A stretch of 64,000 nt of DNA from Pogonophryne albipinna. Its lineage: Eukaryota > Chordata > Actinopteri > Perciformes > Artedidraconidae. The notes below the pieces were generated by a model, which ran no database searches, was not told where the DNA came from, and saw only the letters and a list, made by a program, of their open reading frames with translations. The stretch spans positions 23,471,325 through 23,535,324 of the forward strand of contig CM053256.1 of the NCBI GenBank assembly GCA_028583405.1. Reading direction: 5' to 3'. A program made the translations under genes and the position numbers. Of the stretch, positions 23,094 to 35,274 are shown piece after piece. How positions within the stretch are numbered: the stretch's first letter is position 1; the number at the start of each line of letters is the position of its first letter.

Positions 23094-25107
23094 CTATCCT
23101 GCATTTTTCCATCCAACGTTAAGGTTTAGCTGGAGCCTGTTGAAACAACATTACTCAGCTTGTTATGGGGCCCCATTCTGAACAATTTAAGTATGTCTTG
23201 CATAATGTATTATTTTATATTTCTGACTTAATCTATGAATAAATGGAGTGTGAAGATAAATCCAAATGCTTTTCCCTATAACCTCAGAAAAAAAGCAAAT
23301 GTTCCTTTTATGTGTTTAGATCTGACTTCTCTTCTTACAAAAAGAAGTCTGATTCTATAGATGTCTATGAGAAAATGACCATGCTTCTCACATTATTTAT
23401 TACCTTAGTAAACATTTTCCTAATAAGTTTATGGTCTTTTAATAGTTTCAAGCCTTCTTCAATACAGCTGGATGTTAATTTTGTAAATTAAAGTTCCATG
23501 TACAGTAACACAGATAATAAAGTGTATGTTAACTGCTAAGTAGTGTAAGCTAGTTAGCTTTGTTTGAGTTAGCTTGCAGGATAATATACTGTAGCTACTA
23601 TTAGCTATGCTGTATGTGATAGCTATTATTAAGAGTTAATACGTGAATGTATAGGAGAATGCCAAATTTAGGGAGTTAAAATAGAACATTTGCTATAATT
23701 GGTACTGGATTATTATTTTATTTGAACTTTTATCCAACAAAATTATTAATTGATGCACAGGTTTATCTCGAATTCTCTAATAACCTTTTACAAATGGTCA
23801 CTTTTAGGCCTCTATACCTTTGTCAGCTTAGTGTATAATATCCAAGATCTCTAATACAGCCCTCTCTCTTGGGAGCTTCAGTGAATGTGACAATACTTAC
23901 ATTCACATATCTCCAGTTACAATCTCGGCCCCCAGTTGTCAAGTACGTTGTTCCGCCCCTTTGCGCTCCGTCTTGTCATTTTCTATTCTCCGTATGAAAT
24001 GAGACGAGTTTCCATGCCAGCAAAGCAGTCTGGCAGTAGCTCTGGAGAATAATGAAATAGGCTTCAGATACAGTACAAGCTCAGACAGCCTCCGGACAGA
24101 TGAAATGCAATATTCTTCAAGTGCAATGTAACATGAGCACAATATGTAGATAATAGATAGTACTTGACGATACCTCTATTACCGTCCACAAGCCAACACT
24201 TTGGGCAATTAGTATCTCTCCGGTTACCCTATATGAGCCAATGCCAGATGAGAAGGATAAAAACTCAATTAGCTTTTGTAAGTGGCTGCCCACCCTACAT
24301 ACCAGCCCACATATTCCATATTTTCTTTGTGAGATCAAGTTAAGGCCTTTCTCATTAGTATATTGTCACTACTTGGTATTTTGAGTTAAAAAGCTACTGA
24401 TAAAACCAAATTCTTGTAATTCACTGGAAAAAGAGCAGCTCAAGAGGGATTAATCTATCATGCTCTTCTGCAAATCCCTTAAACAATGTGAGGATAAACA
24501 TGACCAGAAAACCTGATCTGACAACTGGTCATGTGGTTTAGGGCATCCAAAATGGTTGTCAAGTCAATGGGTTTTGCTTTCTCCCTCCTTTCATCTTTTT
24601 CTCAACTTCAATCTTCTTCTCTCTTCCCGGAGAGACACCATTTGTCAATTTCATTTTAAATGAATCCTATAAAATTATGTCTGTGGGGCATTGTTACTTC
24701 ACCAATATGTCTTTGATTTATGGAGATTAAAGAAATGATATGAGTTCTTTGTTAATGAGTATCCCTAATTCCGGTGGGATCTGCTAGATGCACAGTCTCA
24801 AAAACATTTTTTATTTGGCCTGTGTGTTTGCATGCAATAAAGCTACTGTAAAAGCAAGATTGGTTACTAATGTGTCCCAGTATACTCTTCTACAAGTATC
24901 ACCATCACCTTATCACCATGGATTTTCATTCTCATATAATGAGAGGAGATCATGATGTATCTATGTGATTGCAATTCTTTCATGTGGTTTTTAGGTAAAA
25001 GACAATTTTGTAAAATATGATCCATTGCTACAGAGAATACTAAAGGATATAGATAAGGTAAAACTAGTTCATATTTGATAAACAACAACTTTAACGCTGC
25101 TTTAATG
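23094..25107. other. intergenic DNA, no feature recognised
   Basis: AT-rich sequence without a supported coding region, RNA gene or element boundary. Short TAGCTA-rich stretches near 23540-23620 are low-complexity. Confidence 0.4.
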
Positions 25108-25111
25108 TTAA

Positions 25112-25598
25112 AGGGCCCTATTATGCTAATTTTCAAGTTTCATTATTATTTCTAATACTGCCTGTGCTACAGTTCCTTAGCCTGTCACATACAACGTTTG
25201 GCTGTTACAAACGGGTGATTGTTAAATAGGGCTGTCACTATGTTACGGAAATAAAAAACAGAGTCCAGTGGAGGCGTTTCAGCAGGGGCGGTTCTAGGGG
25301 GGGGGCAGGGGGGGCAATGCCCCCTAACACTGACCTCTGACCCCCCTGTGGCCCCCCTAACAATGAAAAGTTTTTTTTTTTTAAATGTATATTTTCTGGT
25401 ACTCGGTTTGCCAAAAAACGCAGGATTTTGTTGCTGTAATGTGAGATTGTGCAGACACCCTTATGTAAAGTAGAGATGTAACTGTTCATTGGGAGTGTTA
25501 CTATTGGATTTTAGCCTTTGCAGACCATTTACATGCACAAAATCCTATATTACACACTACAGGAAAGGGAAAACTTAAAAAAGCTTAATAGGGCCCCT
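25112..25598. mobile_element. TTAA-flanked MITE (AGGGSCCCTATTA termini) with nested hAT-like fragment
   Basis: Inverted ends AGGGCCCTATTATGC and complementary TAATAGGGCCCCT are flanked by TTAA at 25108-25111 and 25599-25602, as in piggyBac and Kolobok type insertions. The copy near 5175-5540 aligns to both sides but lacks 25286-25475. That segment is therefore a later insertion; it begins CAGGGGCGGTTCTAG, like hAT termini. No coding capacity. Confidence 0.75.
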
Positions 25599-25602
25599 TT
25601 AA

Positions 25603-27485
<1,883 letters not shown>

Positions 27486-27490
27486 AGAAG

Positions 27491-27891
27491 TGTCACGATT
27501 CTCATGTCATGTCACATTTCTATGTCTAGGTTTGGGTGTTTTTGCTGTTCTCTCTGTCATGTTTTCCTCCTGGGTTATTGTCTGGTCCTTTTTCCCTGTG
27601 TTTTTCCTCCCGTCGTTAGTTCCCTGGTGTGTCTAGTTATCTGATTGTGTTCACCTGTGGCCCTTGTGTTTCTCCTCCCCTGCCCGGCTGTTTCTCGTCT
27701 TGTGATTACCCCGCCCTGTATTTAGTCTTGTCTCTTCCTGTGTTCAGTGTTGGTGCTTCTTTTGTTTGTGACCTAGTTCACCGTAGAGTGTTTTGTTTGT
27801 TCAAAGTATATATTAGATAAGAGCCCTTGCAATAAAGGTATTATCAAGTGTTATCTGCGTTTGGGTCCTACCTGCTTCACTCCTCGTATCA
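27491..27891 (+). repeat. 5' LTR
   Basis: 401 bp, TG...CA ends. Near the 3' part it has a TATA-like run (AGTATATATTAG, about 27805) and an AATAAA signal about 27830, consistent with the usual U3-R-U5 order. Confidence 0.93.
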
Positions 27892-27909
27892 GAAAGCACC
27901 AACCTAGAA

Positions 27910-29187
27910 ATGGGCCCAGCAGATCCGTTCGAGCTGGAATTATTGAATTTTTCCTTTTTTTTGGTTAACTGCTCAGATCGATGGAAGAGAGCACCCGGAG
28001 GTCAGCAGCGAGAGGCTGTGTTGTCGGAGGCACGCCAGATGGCTAGAGAGAAACCAGGTTTGGTGAAATTCTTACCTGGCTGGATTTCAAAGATCCTCCC
28101 GGTGTGTGATTCCCGGCCTGCTAGCCCCAGGCATGTTAGCTCCCTAGCTCCCAATTCCCAACCTGGTACCATACGCCTTGGTGGGTTCCGGCTGAAGTCA
28201 ACCCATGCTTCTGCCCCAGTTCCTGCTCCTGGCCAGGAGTTGTATTCTGGAACTCGTCTGGCCTATGGAGGTCCACGGAGTATTCAGGCGGCTGCTAAGG
28301 GAAGGAGTCGCAAGGCCAGGCTTGCAGCCCGAGCCCCAGCAGCCATGGCTCCATGCTCCAGTACCGGCCCACACAGCCATGGTTCCGTGCTCCAGTACCA
28401 TCCCACACAGCCATGGATCCGGGTTCCGGTTCCGTGCCCAGCAGCCATGGTTCGGGCTCCAGTACAGGCCCCAGCAGCCATGGTTCCGGCTACAGAACCG
28501 GCCCACACATCCATGGTTCCAGCCCCAGTCCTGGCCCCAGCAGCCATGGTTCCGTTCCCAGCAGCCATGGTTCCGGCTTCAGTACCGGCCCCAGTAGCCA
28601 TGGTCCCGACTCCAGTTTCGGCTCCAGGACTGGCTTACCGGCCGACGCCAGCTCCCCGAGTCCTGTCGGCGTACCGGCCGATTCCAGCACCTCGTCTCCT
28701 GTTGGCTCTCCAGCCAAAGCCAGCTCCCCGAGTCCTGTCGGCGTACCGGCCGACTCCAGCACCTCGTCTCCTGTTGGCTCTCCAGCCGCCGCCAGCTCCC
28801 CGAGTCCTGTCGGCGTACCGGCCAACGCCAGCTCCCCGAGGCCTGTCGGTGTACCAGCCGACTCCAGCACCTCGTCTCCTGCTGGCTCTCCAGCCGACGC
28901 CAGCTCCCCGAGTCCTGTCGGCGTACCGGCCGACTCCAGCACCTCGTCTCCTGCTGGCTCCCCAGCCGACGCCAGCTCCCAGAGTCCTGTCGGCGTACCG
29001 GCCGACTCCAGCACCTCGTCCCCCTCGTGTTCTGTTGGCGAACCAACCGTCCCAAGTCTCCTCTCCAGTTCCCTCTCAAGTCTCCTCTCGAGCTACCTCT
29101 CGAGTCTCCTCTCGAGTCCCCTCTCGAGTTCCCTCTCAAGTATCCTCTCAAGTCTCCTCTCGAGTCCTCTCTCGAGTCCCTTCTTAA
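27910..29187 (+). CDS. repeat-rich protein of the LTR element, 5' part (425 codons)
   Basis: ATG 27910, 18 bp after the left LTR, begins MGPADPFELELLNFSFFLVN. A short unique N-terminus (about 80 residues, possibly gag-derived) is followed by AAMVPAPV-type repeats, a 24-aa array with PAPRVLSAYRPTPAPR and LLLALQP, and then a 5-aa array of the RVPSQ/RVSSR kind. The frame ends at 29187 inside the 15-bp array. The same peptide phase resumes in another frame further on (see 29690-30851), so the ancestral protein was longer and was split by indels in the array. No enzymatic domain is seen. Its function is unknown, and it may only be a relic of a repeat-expanded gag. Confidence 0.55.
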   Translation: MGPADPFELELLNFSFFLVNCSDRWKRAPGGQQREAVLSEARQMAREKPGLVKFLPGWISKILPVCDSRPASPRHVSSLAPNSQPGTIRLGGFRLKSTHASAPVPAPGQELYSGTRLAYGGPRSIQAAAKGRSRKARLAARAPAAMAPCSSTGPHSHGSVLQYHPTQPWIRVPVPCPAAMVRAPVQAPAAMVPATEPAHTSMVPAPVLAPAAMVPFPAAMVPASVPAPVAMVPTPVSAPGLAYRPTPAPRVLSAYRPIPAPRLLLALQPKPAPRVLSAYRPTPAPRLLLALQPPPAPRVLSAYRPTPAPRGLSVYQPTPAPRLLLALQPTPAPRVLSAYRPTPAPRLLLAPQPTPAPRVLSAYRPTPAPRPPRVLLANQPSQVSSPVPSQVSSRATSRVSSRVPSRVPSQVSSQVSSRVLSRVPS

Positions 29188-30851
29188 GTCTCCTCTCGAG
29201 TTCCCCCTCAAGTCTCCTCTCGAGTTCCCTCTCAAGTATCCTCCCGTGTTCCCTCTCAAGTCCTCTCTCAAGTCTCCTCTCAAGTTCCTACCCGAGTCCC
29301 CTCTCAAGTCACCTCTCGAGTCTCCTCTCGAGTTCCCTCTCAAGTTCCCTCTCAAGATCCCTCTCAAGTTCCCTCTCAGGTCCCCTCTCGAGTCTCTTCT
29401 CGAGTCCCCTCTCAAGTCCCCTCTCGAGTTCCCTCTCAAGTCTCCTCTCGAGTTCCCTCTCAGGTCCCCTCTCAAATCTCTTCTCAAGTCACCTCTCGAG
29501 TTCCCTCTCAGGTCCCCTCTCGAGTCTCTTCTCGAGTCCCCTCTCAAGTCCCCTCTCGAGTCCCCTCTTGAGTCTCCTCTCAAGTCTCCTCTCGAGTTCC
29601 CTCTCAAGTATCCTCCCGTGTTCCCTCTCAAGTCCTCTCTCAAGTTTCCTCTCAAGTTCCTACCCGAGTCCCCTCTCAAGTAACCTCTCGAGTCTCCTCT
29701 CGAGTTCCTCTCAAGCCCTCTCTCGAGTTCCCTATCGAGTCCCATCTCAAGTCTCCTCTCGAGTCTCCTCTCGAGTTCCCTCTCAGGTCCCCTCTCGAGT
29801 CTCTTCTCGAGTCCCCTCTCAAGTCCCCTCTCGAGTTCCCTCTCAGGTCACCTCTGGAGTCCCCTCTCGAGTCTCTTCTCGAGTCCCCTCTCGAGTCTCT
29901 TCTCGAGTCCCCTCTCGAGTCTCTTCTCGAGTCCCCTCTCGAGTCACCTCTCGAGTTCCCTCTCGAGTCACCTCTCGAGTCTCTGATCGAGTTCCCACTC
30001 AAGTCCCTACCCAAGTGTCGTTGGAGGTTTCGCTGGGGGTCCTGCCAACTCTATGTCCTGTGCCGTTGGAGGCCCCGCCGACTACTCTCCTGCCGGGGGT
30101 CCTGCCAACCCTGTGTCCTGTGCCGTTGGAGGCCCCGCCGACTACTCTCCTGCCGGGGGTCCTGCCAACCCTGTGTCCTGTCCCGTTGGAGGCCCCGCCG
30201 ACTACTCTTCTGCCGGGGGTCCTGCCAACCCTGTGTCCTGTGTCGTTGGAGGCCCCGCCGACTACCCTTCTGCCGGGGGTCCTGCCAGCCCTATGTCCTG
30301 TGCCGTTGGAGGTCCCGCCGACTACTCTTCTGCCGGGGGTTCTGCCAGTCCTATGTCCTGTGCCGTTGGAGGCCCCGCCGACTACTCTCCTGCCGGGGGT
30401 CCTGCCAACCCTATGTCCTGTGCCGTTGGAGGTCCCGCCGACTGCTCTCCTGCCGGGGGTCCTGCCAACCCTATGTCCTGTGCCGTTGGAGGTCCCGCCG
30501 ACTACTCTTCCGCTGGGGGTCCTGCCAACTCCATGTCCCGTGCCGTTGGGGGTCCTGCCAACTCCATGTCCCGTGCCGTTGGAGGTTCCGCCGACTGCTC
30601 TCCTGCCGGCCCTGTGTCCTCTTCCGGGGGGAATCTTGCCAACACCTGTCCCACCGGCTCCGGATCCTGTCCGGTCGACACCGGCTCCTGCCCGGCCTCC
30701 GGAGCTGTCCGGTCTTCGCCCCTCCTCGAACTCTGCCTTGCCCCCGGGCCGTCCGCCCGAGACCCCCTCCTCGAACTCTGCCTTGCCCCCGGGCCGTCAG
30801 CCCGAAAACCCCTTTTCGAACTCTGCCTTGCCCCCGGGCCGTCCGCCCTAG
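28353..30851 (+). CDS. overlapping long open frame through all the tandem arrays (832 codons)
   Basis: This frame stays open across four arrays because their periods are multiples of three. In its first part it reads a Ser/Ala/Pro alternative frame of the same DNA (SPVGVPADSS units). After about 29690 it becomes the probable true frame: RVSSRVPSQ units, then a 20-aa array (PLEAPPTTLLPGVLPTLC) and a 15-aa array (SNSALPPGRPPE), ending at TAG 30849-30851. The stop is a CGA-type to CTA-type change within a repeat unit, so even this end may be a recent mutation. The start shown is only the first ATG of the open frame, not a likely start of translation. Confidence 0.35.
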   Translation: MLQYRPTQPWFRAPVPSHTAMDPGSGSVPSSHGSGSSTGPSSHGSGYRTGPHIHGSSPSPGPSSHGSVPSSHGSGFSTGPSSHGPDSSFGSRTGLPADASSPSPVGVPADSSTSSPVGSPAKASSPSPVGVPADSSTSSPVGSPAAASSPSPVGVPANASSPRPVGVPADSSTSSPAGSPADASSPSPVGVPADSSTSSPAGSPADASSQSPVGVPADSSTSSPSCSVGEPTVPSLLSSSLSSLLSSYLSSLLSSPLSSSLSSILSSLLSSPLSSPFLSLLSSSPSSLLSSSLSSILPCSLSSPLSSLLSSSYPSPLSSHLSSLLSSSLSSSLSRSLSSSLSGPLSSLFSSPLSSPLSSSLSSLLSSSLSGPLSNLFSSHLSSSLSGPLSSLFSSPLSSPLSSPLLSLLSSLLSSSLSSILPCSLSSPLSSFLSSSYPSPLSSNLSSLLSSSSQALSRVPYRVPSQVSSRVSSRVPSQVPSRVSSRVPSQVPSRVPSQVTSGVPSRVSSRVPSRVSSRVPSRVSSRVPSRVTSRVPSRVTSRVSDRVPTQVPTQVSLEVSLGVLPTLCPVPLEAPPTTLLPGVLPTLCPVPLEAPPTTLLPGVLPTLCPVPLEAPPTTLLPGVLPTLCPVSLEAPPTTLLPGVLPALCPVPLEVPPTTLLPGVLPVLCPVPLEAPPTTLLPGVLPTLCPVPLEVPPTALLPGVLPTLCPVPLEVPPTTLPLGVLPTPCPVPLGVLPTPCPVPLEVPPTALLPALCPLPGGILPTPVPPAPDPVRSTPAPARPPELSGLRPSSNSALPPGRPPETPSSNSALPPGRQPENPFSNSALPPGRPP
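28661..29030 (+). repeat. 72-bp tandem array (with 36-bp half units)
   Basis: TCCTGTCGGC recurs at 28661, 28733, 28805 and 28913 (72-bp steps), with a 36-bp half-step at 28841. Each unit encodes 24 residues. Confidence 0.9.
29050..30010 (+). repeat. 15-bp tandem array (CTCTCGAGTYYCCTC type)
   Basis: About 960 bp of a variable 15-bp unit alternating CTCGAGT and CTCAAGT blocks. It encodes five-residue repeats and is open in several frames at once. Larger blocks are themselves duplicated: 29225-29290 resembles 29590-29655. Confidence 0.93.
30040..30600 (+). repeat. 60-bp tandem array
   Basis: About eight to nine 60-bp units containing GCCGTTGGAGGYCCCGCCGA and CTGCCGGGGGTCCTGCCAA, encoding 20 residues each. 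The last unit or two are shortened. Confidence 0.95.
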
Positions 30852-30900
30852 ACCCCCTCTTCGAACTCTGCCTTGCCCTGGGCTGTCAGCCAAGGCCCGT
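30720..30900 (+). repeat. 45-bp tandem array
   Basis: The block TCGAACTCTGCCTTGCCC recurs every 45 bp (units start about 30722, 30767, 30812 and 30857), encoding 15 residues each. Confidence 0.93.
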
Positions 30901-30995
30901 CCTCCGGACCCCCTCCACCCACCCTGCTGGACGTTGTTGGATTTTTGTTTTGGTGTTTAGGGACGTCTAGAATCCGTCCCTTGAGGAGGGGGTTC

Positions 30996-31396
30996 TGTCA
31001 CGATTCTCATGTCATGTCACATTTCTATGTCTAGGTTTGGGTGTTTTTGCTGTTCTCTCTGTCATGTTTTCCTCCTGGGTTATTGTCTGGTCCTTTTTCC
31101 CTGTGTTTTTCCTCCCGTCGTTAGTTCCCTGGTGTGTCTAGTTATCTGATTGTGTTCACCTGTGGCCCTTGTGTTTCTCCTCCCCTGCCCGGCTGTTTCT
31201 CGTCTTGTGATTACCCCGCCCTGTATTTAGTCTTGTCTCTTCCTGTGTTCAGTGTTGGTGCTTCTTTTGTTTGTGACCTAGTTCACCGTAGAGTGTTTTG
31301 TTTGTTCAAAGTATATATTAGATAAGAGCCCTTGCAATAAAGGTATTATCAAGTGTTATCTGCGTTTGGGTCCTACCTGCTTCACTCCTCGTATCA
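30996..31396 (+). repeat. 3' LTR
   Basis: Essentially identical copy of the 5' LTR, preceded by a polypurine tract and followed by the AGAAG target duplication. Confidence 0.93.
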
Positions 31397-31401
31397 AGAA
31401 G

Positions 31402-31854
31402 AAAACAAGGACAACACCCAAACCAGACAATGCTGTGGAAGAGACTTCTCTATCACACGTTTGCCAAGTATAAGTATCCATTTTGCTCTTAATGGGACCA
31501 TCATTTACAAAATGAACATCATGCTGTATTGAAAAAGGCTTTGAACTAGTGATTAAGATAAACTAATAAGAACAATTTCTACTGTGGTAATAAATCAAGT
31601 CATTTTCTCATAGACTTCTATACAACTGTTCTTTTTGCAACCGGTGAAGTCGTCCACTGTTTGCTTTAAAAAGAAAATGGTTTCCACATGTAATAAAAAA
31701 AAGTACCATTTTAATTAAGGCACCTTTTTTGTTCTAGATACAAAGGTTAACCGTTGGTCATTCATACCAGACCAAGTAGCAGCTAAACTACTAAATGTAT
31801 TTAATTGAACAAGGGTGTATTTTATTGTTTATGAATTCAAATGTTCCTTTGTTT
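31402..31854. other. short intergenic spacer between LTR element and LINE
   Basis: AT-rich, no feature recognised. Confidence 0.4.
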
Positions 31855-32130
31855 TTTTTTTATCAATATGTTTATTGATTTTCAGCTTACAAAAAATCAC
31901 ATACATAGGACGAAGACATAGAGCCAAAAGCAATACATATATACACAGAACAACTACTTTACTTTACATTAAAGAAAAATAACAACACTAAATTAAATTG
32001 GTACATACCACAAGGGCACTCTAATACATCGGCAACCATCCAGTTTTCCAGCAATAGGACCGTATTTCTACAGAGGATATCACAGTAATTTACATTTTAA
32101 CATATTATAGCATATTATAGGATTATCGCA

Positions 32131-33009
32131 TTATCCTGCCCCAGGTTCGTTCAGAAATTGAGATAGGTCGTTGTTCTTGGTATACTCTATAAAACGTCCC
32201 CAGACCTTCTGGAACAGTTCTTGTTTGTCTTTGAGAATGTAAGTGTTTTTTTCTAAAGGCAGATATAAAGAAAGTTCCCTAAACCACTGTGCAATACTAG
32301 GTTTGCCCAACTTTTTCCATGTTAAGGCAATCACTATTTTGGTTGTAATAAACATATATCTATAAAAACTTGTTTATAACGTTGTATGTTATGTCCATCC
32401 GGATATAGGCCAAGTAGGAACATTTTTGGTTCCAGCTTTAAGCTGATCACTAAAATATTCTGTACTGTTACCCTAACCTCTTCCCAGAATTCCTTTATTC
32501 TTGGACATAACCATAGACAATGGAACAGTGTGCCTTTTCCTTCCCCACATCTGGTGCACGTGTCTGGGATATTAGCGTTAAATGCATTCAGTTTTTCTGG
32601 TGTAATATACACTCATTAGCCACTTGTATTGCAGAAGCTTTAGACGCGTATTACCCGTCTGTGTTTGGGCCGACTTACAAACTGTGCTCCACTGTTCCAA
32701 TGTTAGATTTTCCTGTAAGTCATTTTTCCAGGCATGGAGTCTAGAGTTCGAGGATTCTGAGGAGAACGCCAGCAGGAGATCATAGAATTCAGATATGATG
32801 CCCTTCCCAAAGGGGTTTTTAATTAAAACTTTCTCCAATATGGACAGAGGAGGGGCCAGCATGAGTCGATCCTGGTTCGCTCCTACAAAGCTCCTGAGTT
32901 GCAAATATTTAAAAAAATGTTTACAAGGGATATCGTATTTACTGACAAGTTCCTCAAATGATAAAAACTTCCCATTATCACTTCCAAACATGTCTTTTAA
33001 CTGTCCCAC
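32131..33009 (-). pseudogene. LINE ORF2 C-terminal fragments in three frames
   Basis: Three overlapping open segments (33009-32578, 32612-32334, 32355-32131) follow the RT region. They contain DTCTRCGEGKGTLFHCLWLC (the cysteine/His region common at the end of L1-like ORF2) and QWFRELSLYLPLEKNTY. Frameshifts between them mark decay. Confidence 0.85.
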
Positions 33010-33175
33010 CCCCTTTTCAGCCCATAGTCTAAAACCTCCATCGGCATTCTCTGGCGCAAAAAGAGTATTCCCAGATCGGGCTGAACCAGGAGAGAGAAGA
33101 AGGTTCGTTCATATATTTTTTTACTTCCTGCCAGACACCAATCATATTTTTAACTATAGGTTTAGGTATAGTTTT

Positions 33176-34918
33176 TTAAAGGTTTTTAGGGTTGTCAGAA
33201 TATAGATAAGTGGGAAGTGGGAGCTTTAAGGAGCAAGACTCAACATCCCTCCACGCCGGAGGCCTCTCCTCTGTGTAATAAAACATCAATGTTCTCAGCT
33301 GAGCTGCCCAGTAGTACCACAACATGTTAGGGAACTGTAATCCTCCTCTATCATAAGGCAAGTACAAGAGAGACAAACGGAGCCTGGGGCGTCTGTTATT
33401 CCATATAAAATTACCAAACATTTTCTTCATTCTAGGAAAAAAATCTGGTGGGGGTGGCAGGGGGATGTTTTGAAATAAATATAACAGCTTGGGGAGAACA
33501 TTCATCTTGAGTATATTAATTCTACCCATTAGAGAGATCGGAAGGTTTGACCATCTATCAACTGATTTGGAAAAATACGCTATAGTCGGATTATAGTTAG
33601 AGTTCACAATATCTTCCAATTTGGGAACAATCTGAATACCCAAGTAAGTGAAAGTATTTACTGTTCTAAAATGGCCAGCATGTTTGGATGGGTTAGACCT
33701 TTCCTCCGAGTTAAGGAGCATGATGGAGGATTTTGAATTATGTACTTTGTAACCCGATACATGGTTGAACCCTTTAATCAGATCCATAAGAGCCGGTATA
33801 GAATTCTCCAGATTTCTAAGGAAGAGAATCACGTCATCAGCGTAAAGAGCTATTCGATGGTCAAACCCTCTCACATGTATGCCTGAAATCATTGTGTGCT
33901 CTCTCACAGCAATAGCAAATGGTTCAATTGCAATTAAGAAAAGAAGGGGGGATAGAGGACAACCTTGTCTACAGCCCCTACCGATCCTTATCAGCTTTGA
34001 TATGATATTATTGGTAATTATTTCTGCATACATTTAATTTTTGTAATTGGGTAAAACTTTTATACAACATAAAACTTTTACCCAATTACAAAAATTCTCC
34101 CCAAAGCCAAAGCGGTCAAGAGGTTCAAACAAATAGGACCATTCCACCCTGTCAAAAGCTTTTTCAGCATCTAATGCCAAGAGAGCTGTATCCGGCGCCC
34201 CCCTTTGGTCATGTAGAATGTTCAAAACCCGTCTCACATTGTGAAATCCCTGACGGCCAACCATGAACCCATTTTGATCCTCTTTTATAATTTCCGGCAG
34301 CAGGCCTTCCAGTCTTCTTGCCAAGATCTTACAAAGTATCTTCAAGTCTGAGTTTAGGAGGCTTATAGGGCGCATATTTTCGCACTTGTCATTTGATTTC
34401 CCAGGTTTTGGCAGGAGTGTGATCAGCGCCCCTCTCAGGGTGGGAGGAAGTATTCCATTTTGAATAGATTCAATAAACATTTCCAAAAGGGGTGCCTTTA
34501 ATTTCGCTTCAAATTTTGTATAGATATCAATGGGCAGGCCATCCGGTCCTGCTGCTTTCCCCGATTTCATGTTCTTCACTGCCTCAGAGATCTCCTCCAA
34601 AGACAATACATTCTCTAATTTCAAACTTTCCTCATCCGATAATTTGGGAATCGTGAGGCTATCTAAGAATGGACTCTGGAGCAGTGTCCCCTCGTCTATT
34701 TCAGAGCTGTATAATCTTTCATAATAATCCCTGAAAGCCCCATTTATTGCCACAGGGTCTGCAACGGTCTCCCCCTTGTCGTTATTCAGCACAGTGATAG
34801 TTCTTTCAATTTGAAGTTGTTTTATACGCCATGCCAGGATTTTACCTGACTTTTCCCCTTGATCAAAGATGGATTGTTTAAGCTTCAGTAAGTTAGCTGC
34901 TGCTTTAGAGGCTGACAT
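33176..34918 (-). pseudogene. LINE reverse transcriptase (L1-like ORF2), interrupted
   Basis: The upstream part (34918-34034) has [52 protein letters not shown] and [19 protein letters not shown], i.e. the RT fingers and palm including the first catalytic Asp. The downstream part (34033-33176) has GCRQGCPLSPLLFLIAIEP and the catalytic ALYADDVILFL box, then the thumb region. The two parts lie in the same frame, separated by one TAA (34034-34036) next to a 21-bp inverted duplication. Continuation fragments at 33009-32578, 32612-32334 and 32355-32131 are in shifted frames and carry C-terminal L1-type motifs. The element is inactive as it stands. Confidence 0.93.
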
Positions 34919-35274
34919 TTCATTATATTGTGCTCTTAAAGGGGGGGTAGGTAAGTTTGAGAAACCGGCTCGAGATACACTTTTTGTTATATTCCATGGA
35001 ATGCTCTTAACATCCCGATAGCAATGAATATCTTAAGTGCTTTGACAAAAAATCCATAAAAAAATGTCATCTGTGGAAGCCGTAATACTGTAAAAAGTAC
35101 GACCAATCCGTTTAGCCGGGCCGGCTAAACGGATTGGATTGCCGTCCTGTCTGTCAGCCTTCCATCTCGTGCACGCACAAATGTATCTCGTGCCCTCATT
35201 GGGCGTGCCGTCATTGGGCGTGCATTGCAGCAGTACTTCAATGACTCGCCAGCAACAGGCGGCCACTTTCACCA

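Larger units (their letters stand above)
27491..31396 (+). mobile_element. non-autonomous LTR retrotransposon carrying a repeat-built reading frame
   Basis: Two 401-bp direct repeats (27491-27891 and 30996-31396), beginning TGTCACG and ending GTATCA, are flanked by the 5-bp duplication AGAAG (27486-27490 and 31397-31401). A polypurine tract (GAGGAGGGGGTTC) abuts the right LTR. The 3.1-kb interior has no protease, reverse transcriptase, RNase H or integrase on either strand. It consists of one long proline/serine-rich coding region made of tandem arrays. The LTRs look nearly identical by eye, so insertion was recent. It must rely on proteins from another element, probably a gypsy-type partner. 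I could not identify a standard tRNA primer site after the left LTR. Confidence 0.92.
31855..34935 (-). mobile_element. 5'-truncated L1-like (L1/Tx1 group) LINE
   Basis: Minus-strand non-LTR retrotransposon. Its 3' end is the oligo-T run at about 31851-31861 (poly-A on the minus strand). ORF2 fragments run from about 34918 down to 32131. 5' truncation, or disruption by the adjoining TTAA element, occurs near 34936. No endonuclease or ORF1 is present. Confidence 0.88.

Noticed and set aside
28198..30014. Several long minus-strand open frames in the LTR element (up to 388 codons)
   Set aside because: They are shadows of 3n-periodic arrays. The plus strand has the start near the LTR and the consistent repeat phase.
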